Positions 61,798 through 64,000 of a stretch of 64,000 bases of DNA are shown here, one piece after another. A model generated the notes under the pieces. That model was not told the DNA's origin. It saw nothing but the letters and a program-made list of their open reading frames with translations, and did no database searches. The DNA comes from Fodinibius salinus. GTDB lineage: Bacteria > Bacteroidota > Rhodothermia > Balneolales > Balneolaceae. Positions within the stretch are counted from its first letter, which is position 1. Every line of letters starts with the position of its first letter. Location of the stretch: positions 682,001-746,000 of the forward strand of contig NZ_VNHY01000002.1 of the NCBI RefSeq assembly GCF_008124865.1. Reading direction: 5' to 3'. The position numbers and the translations under genes were made by a program.

Positions 61798-62175
61798 TTA
61801 TCGCCCTGGTCGAAACGCATTTTCATAGTGCGAAATGTCTGGAGCTTGCCCCTTTTGTTGTAAGATACCAATCACATCAAAGCGAACAGGAGCCCCGTCC
61901 ATTTTGCGTTCATACAGCCAGGCCTCGGCGGCCTTATAGACATTGGCAATCTTTTCATCATCCACATATTCTTCAGGTTCACCAAACTGATTGGAAGAAC
62001 GGGTTTTTACCTCCACAAAGATAATGTAGGCTTCATTATCATAAGCGACGATATCCACCTCAGCATGTTCAAAATGGTAGTTACGCTCCAGGATAGTGTA
62101 TCCTTTGGATTCCAGATAAGCGGCGGCCAGCTCTTCGCCCTCATCGCCAATTTCGCGGTTGGATTTATTACTCAT
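61798..62175 (-). CDS. YraN/UPF0102 family nuclease-fold protein
   Basis: 125-residue PD-(D/E)XK-fold protein. The core EVDIVAYDNEAYIIFVEVKT contains the family's Asp and Glu-x-Lys, preceded by GEELAAAYLESKGYTILERN. Often proposed as a Holliday-junction or endonuclease-like protein, but function is unproven. Its start overlaps the end of the GbsR-like gene by 8 bp, so it is co-transcribed. Confidence 0.92.
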   Translation of the reverse strand: MSNKSNREIGDEGEELAAAYLESKGYTILERNYHFEHAEVDIVAYDNEAYIIFVEVKTRSSNQFGEPEEYVDDEKIANVYKAAEAWLYERKMDGAPVRFDVIGILQQKGQAPDISHYENAFRPGR

Positions 62176-62752
62176 CCTCAGGAGGTTGGTTGGGTTCGGT
62201 GATGTTGTTTTTCATTTCTGCAAGCTTCACCAAATGTTTCAAGAACTTGAGATTACTTTTGCTGATATAGGGCAACAGCGCTTCGGTAAAGCGTTCAAAC
62301 ATTTCCAGAAAGGTAGTGAAATTTTCTATCCGTTCTTTGAATGCTTGTTCTTCCCCCGAAAGTGAATCCGGCTCATCAAAAAGAGCAAGGGTCTCATTAA
62401 GATTTTCACGGATGGGTGCTACCTCACGTTGTTGTCGCTCGCGTATGATAGTAGATACAATATTCCAGACGTCTTTCTCGGCGGTGAAAAAATCCTTTCG
62501 TTTGCCCTTAAAATGTACCTTGTGGATGAGCTGCCACTGCACCAGTTTACGCAGGTTCATATTGGCATTCCCTCGGCTGATATCCAAGTGGTTCATGATT
62601 GTGTCAGTATCCAACGGATCAGCCTCGGCATACAGTAGGGCATGAATTTGTGCCATTGTTTTATTGATACCCCAAGCGGAGGCCATTTCGCCCCAAAGCA
62701 ATACAAATTGTTCTAATGCTTCTTCATGCGTTTTCGAGTGTTTTGAATCCAC
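62168..62752 (-). CDS. GbsR/MarR-family transcriptional regulator
   Basis: 194 residues from GTG 62752. Winged helix-turn-helix (about 30-95): GINKTMAQIHALLYAEADPL, DTIMNHLDISRGNANMNLRK, typical of GbsR-like proteins. The C-terminal dimerisation helices (about 120-185) are acidic. Regulates an unknown target; in Bacillus GbsR senses choline, but ligand and target here cannot be inferred. Overlaps yraN and lies 3 bp after the FmdB-like gene. Confidence 0.9.
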   Translation of the reverse strand: MDSKHSKTHEEALEQFVLLWGEMASAWGINKTMAQIHALLYAEADPLDTDTIMNHLDISRGNANMNLRKLVQWQLIHKVHFKGKRKDFFTAEKDVWNIVSTIIRERQQREVAPIRENLNETLALFDEPDSLSGEEQAFKERIENFTTFLEMFERFTEALLPYISKSNLKFLKHLVKLAEMKNNITEPNQPPEDE

Positions 62753-62755
62753 AAC

Positions 62756-63055
62756 TTAATCAGATGTGTTATTGTCAGTAGCGGTCTTGTTATTCGAAGT
62801 ACTGTCGTTAGAGTCAGCAGAATCAGTGGTCCCGTTCTTTTTTTCGGCTGCTTCGGCCCGCTTTTCTTTACGGTCACTGTCTTTATAATCAGTGACGTAC
62901 CAGCCGTCGCCTTTATAGACTACGCCGCCTCCGCCGCTGATAACCCGCTTAACTTTTTGGCCCGTATCGGGACATTCTTCGAGGGCATCATCATTAATAC
63001 TTTGGCGGGTTTCAAAGGTGGTTCCGTCTTCTCGTTTGTATTTGTATGTAGGCAT
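62756..63055 (-). CDS. FmdB-like protein lacking zinc-ribbon cysteines
   Basis: 99 residues. The N-terminal 55 align with FmdB-type small zinc ribbons: MPTYKYKREDGTTFETRQS, then ECPDTGQKVKRVISGGGGVV, YKGDGWYVTDYK. In the family two CxxC pairs bind zinc; here the first pair is replaced by RED-G and the second retains only Cys28 (C-P-D-T). So the fold may be kept without metal. The last 40 residues are a low-complexity Asp/Ser/Thr/Asn tail. First gene of the leftward FmdB-like/GbsR/yraN group. Function unknown. Confidence 0.85.
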   Translation of the reverse strand: MPTYKYKREDGTTFETRQSINDDALEECPDTGQKVKRVISGGGGVVYKGDGWYVTDYKDSDRKEKRAEAAEKKNGTTDSADSNDSTSNNKTATDNNTSD

Positions 63056-63143
63056 GGGTTGTTTTCGAATGATTCAAAATCGTATTAGCATAAATGTATA
63101 GCATATTTAATGCCAAATGCAGGTATTATTGCAAATTGACATA

Positions 63144-64000
63144 TCAGGATAGTTCTTGCAGTCCTTTTTTCAGCCGGCTTATGGCTTCTTTAAGCTGGTC
63201 CATGCCAGCGGCGTAGCTCAGCCGTATGCCATTGGGTTCGCCAAAAGCATCACCGGGTACTGCAGCAAGTCCATGTTGCTCAATAAGGTACATGCACAGC
63301 TCTGTGCTGGATTCAATAGTGGTTCCGTTATCATCCGAGCGTCCAAAATAATGGCTGATATCAGGGAATACATAAAAAGCACCTGAGGGGGTAAAGCATT
63401 TGACACCTTCGATTTCAGATAATGCACCAACGATGTAGTCGCGACGTTTCTTAAAAGCTTCTCGCATTTTTGTTACTGCATCAAGAGATCCTCTATAGGC
63501 GGCTTCACCGGCCTTTTGAGAAATAGCCGAAGGAGCTGAAGTTTCCTGGCTTTGAATTTTGGCAACGGCATCAGTAAAATCCTGAGGTGCTGCCAGGTAA
63601 CCCAGTCGCCAGCCCGTCATAGCAAACCCTTTGGAAAAACCGTTAATGAGTACCGTGCGTTCTTTAAGTTGGGGAGCTACATTCAAGATCCCGACATGCT
63701 CATCCTCAAAAACGATATATTCATAAATTTCGTCTGAGATAATATTTACTTGGGGATGATCATCCAAAACGTCTGCCAGTGCCTTTAATTCCTCTCTGCT
63801 ATAGCAAGTGCCCGTAGGATTGGAGGGAGAACAGAGCATTACGGCTTTGGTCTGTTCGGTAATGGCGTCTTTTAGCTGCTGGGCCGTTATCCGGTAGTTA
63901 TTATCAAAAGAAGTGCGTACCGTCACGGGCGTCCCGTCGGCTACGTTTACCATTTGTGGATAGGAAACCCAGTAGGGAGCAGGTATAATAACTTCATCAC
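63144..64000 (-). CDS. Pyridoxal-phosphate aminotransferase (class I/II), partial
   Basis: The 5' part lies beyond the right edge; the frame is open to position 64000 (DEVIIPAPYWVSYPQMVNVA, so the internal Met at 63953 is not the start). Fold type I aminotransferase of the aspartate/tyrosine type: SNPTGTCYSREELKALAD, NIISDEIYEYIVF (PLP-contact Asp and Tyr), and the Schiff-base lysine in NGFSKGFAMTGWRLGYL. C-terminal Arg in GIRLSYAAG contacts the substrate carboxylate. Probably aspartate aminotransferase or a broad-range relative. Confidence 0.93.
   Translation of the reverse strand, partial: DEVIIPAPYWVSYPQMVNVADGTPVTVRTSFDNNYRITAQQLKDAITEQTKAVMLCSPSNPTGTCYSREELKALADVLDDHPQVNIISDEIYEYIVFEDEHVGILNVAPQLKERTVLINGFSKGFAMTGWRLGYLAAPQDFTDAVAKIQSQETSAPSAISQKAGEAAYRGSLDAVTKMREAFKKRRDYIVGALSEIEGVKCFTPSGAFYVFPDISHYFGRSDDNGTTIESSTELCMYLIEQHGLAAVPGDAFGEPNGIRLSYAAGMDQLKEAISRLKKGLQELS

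Overview
The window looks like a chromosomal stretch from a free-living, Gram-negative bacterium of the Bacteroidota/Balneolota side of the tree. A Balneolaceae-like member is my best guess, but it is inference. The evidence is a C-terminal type IX secretion (T9SS) sorting domain on a secreted MXAN_6640-type metalloprotease, the T9SS response regulator PorX (receiver plus PglZ domain) beside tsaE, an LptD homologue and Mce/Mla genes (so an outer membrane), several lipoproteins with a lipobox, frequent GTG/TTG starts and overall moderately AT-rich DNA. Nearly everything is vertically inherited-looking core metabolism. There is no prophage, IS transposase, CRISPR array or rRNA. One tRNA gene (Leu, anticodon TAG) is present.

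Layout. 1-2583: leftward aldehyde/alcohol redox cluster (quinone oxidoreductase, ALDH3-type dehydrogenase, SDR). 2795-6931: a DUF2339 membrane protein, an M28 peptidase lipoprotein and a DsbA-like thioredoxin. 7029-16406: a TPP riboswitch followed by a long thiamine operon, thiL-thiD-tenA-ykoE-ykoD-ykoC-thiO-thiS-thiG-tenI, then thiE after a 360-bp gap. 16468-20917: gamma-carbonic anhydrase, HemW, an unrecognised 328-aa protein and fumarylacetoacetase. 21024-25359: T9SS-exported metalloprotease, TrhO, a small membrane ORF and an alpha/beta hydrolase. 25692-28525: membrane HhH protein, PorX, TsaE and a small conserved-looking protein. 28642-30774: a sodium:solute symporter downstream of thiamine diphosphokinase. 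30925-35151: DHH phosphoesterase, Deg-type protease, enoyl-CoA hydratase, CysH, CutA.

35329-38812: tRNA-Leu, then trigger factor-clpP-clpX (a protein-folding and proteolysis operon) closed by a strong terminator. 38866-45726: sensor kinase, ECF sigma factor, then leftward pairs CPBP protease/LysM-RlpA protein/TPR and AroC/K+ channel. 45919-50364: mlaE-mlaF-mlaD lipid transport genes and PpiD. 50462-55486: ribD, ribE, LptD, FtsB-like. 55568-57517: an unusual secreted PLD + nuclease-like + helix-hairpin-helix fusion. 57604-58530: BASS transporter. 58748-61505: a tandem duplication of a GC-rich beta-propeller lipoprotein gene, including its leader and terminator. 61798-64000: YraN, GbsR-like regulator, a FmdB-like protein that has lost its zinc cysteines, and a PLP aminotransferase cut by the window end.

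How the genes work together. Thiamine is the dominant theme: uptake (YkoEDC ECF transporter), pyrimidine salvage (TenA, ThiD), thiazole synthesis (ThiO, ThiS, ThiG, TenI), coupling (ThiE), phosphorylation (ThiL) and a separate thiamine diphosphokinase with a candidate transporter. No thiC is visible here, so the pyrimidine may be scavenged. Cell-envelope biogenesis is the second theme (LptD, Mla proteins, PpiD, FtsB, LysM/RlpA, PorX). The most unusual items are the PLD-nuclease-HhH fusion, the duplicated propeller lipoproteins with foreign-looking base composition, the cysteine-less FmdB-like protein and the inverted-repeat elements scattered between genes.
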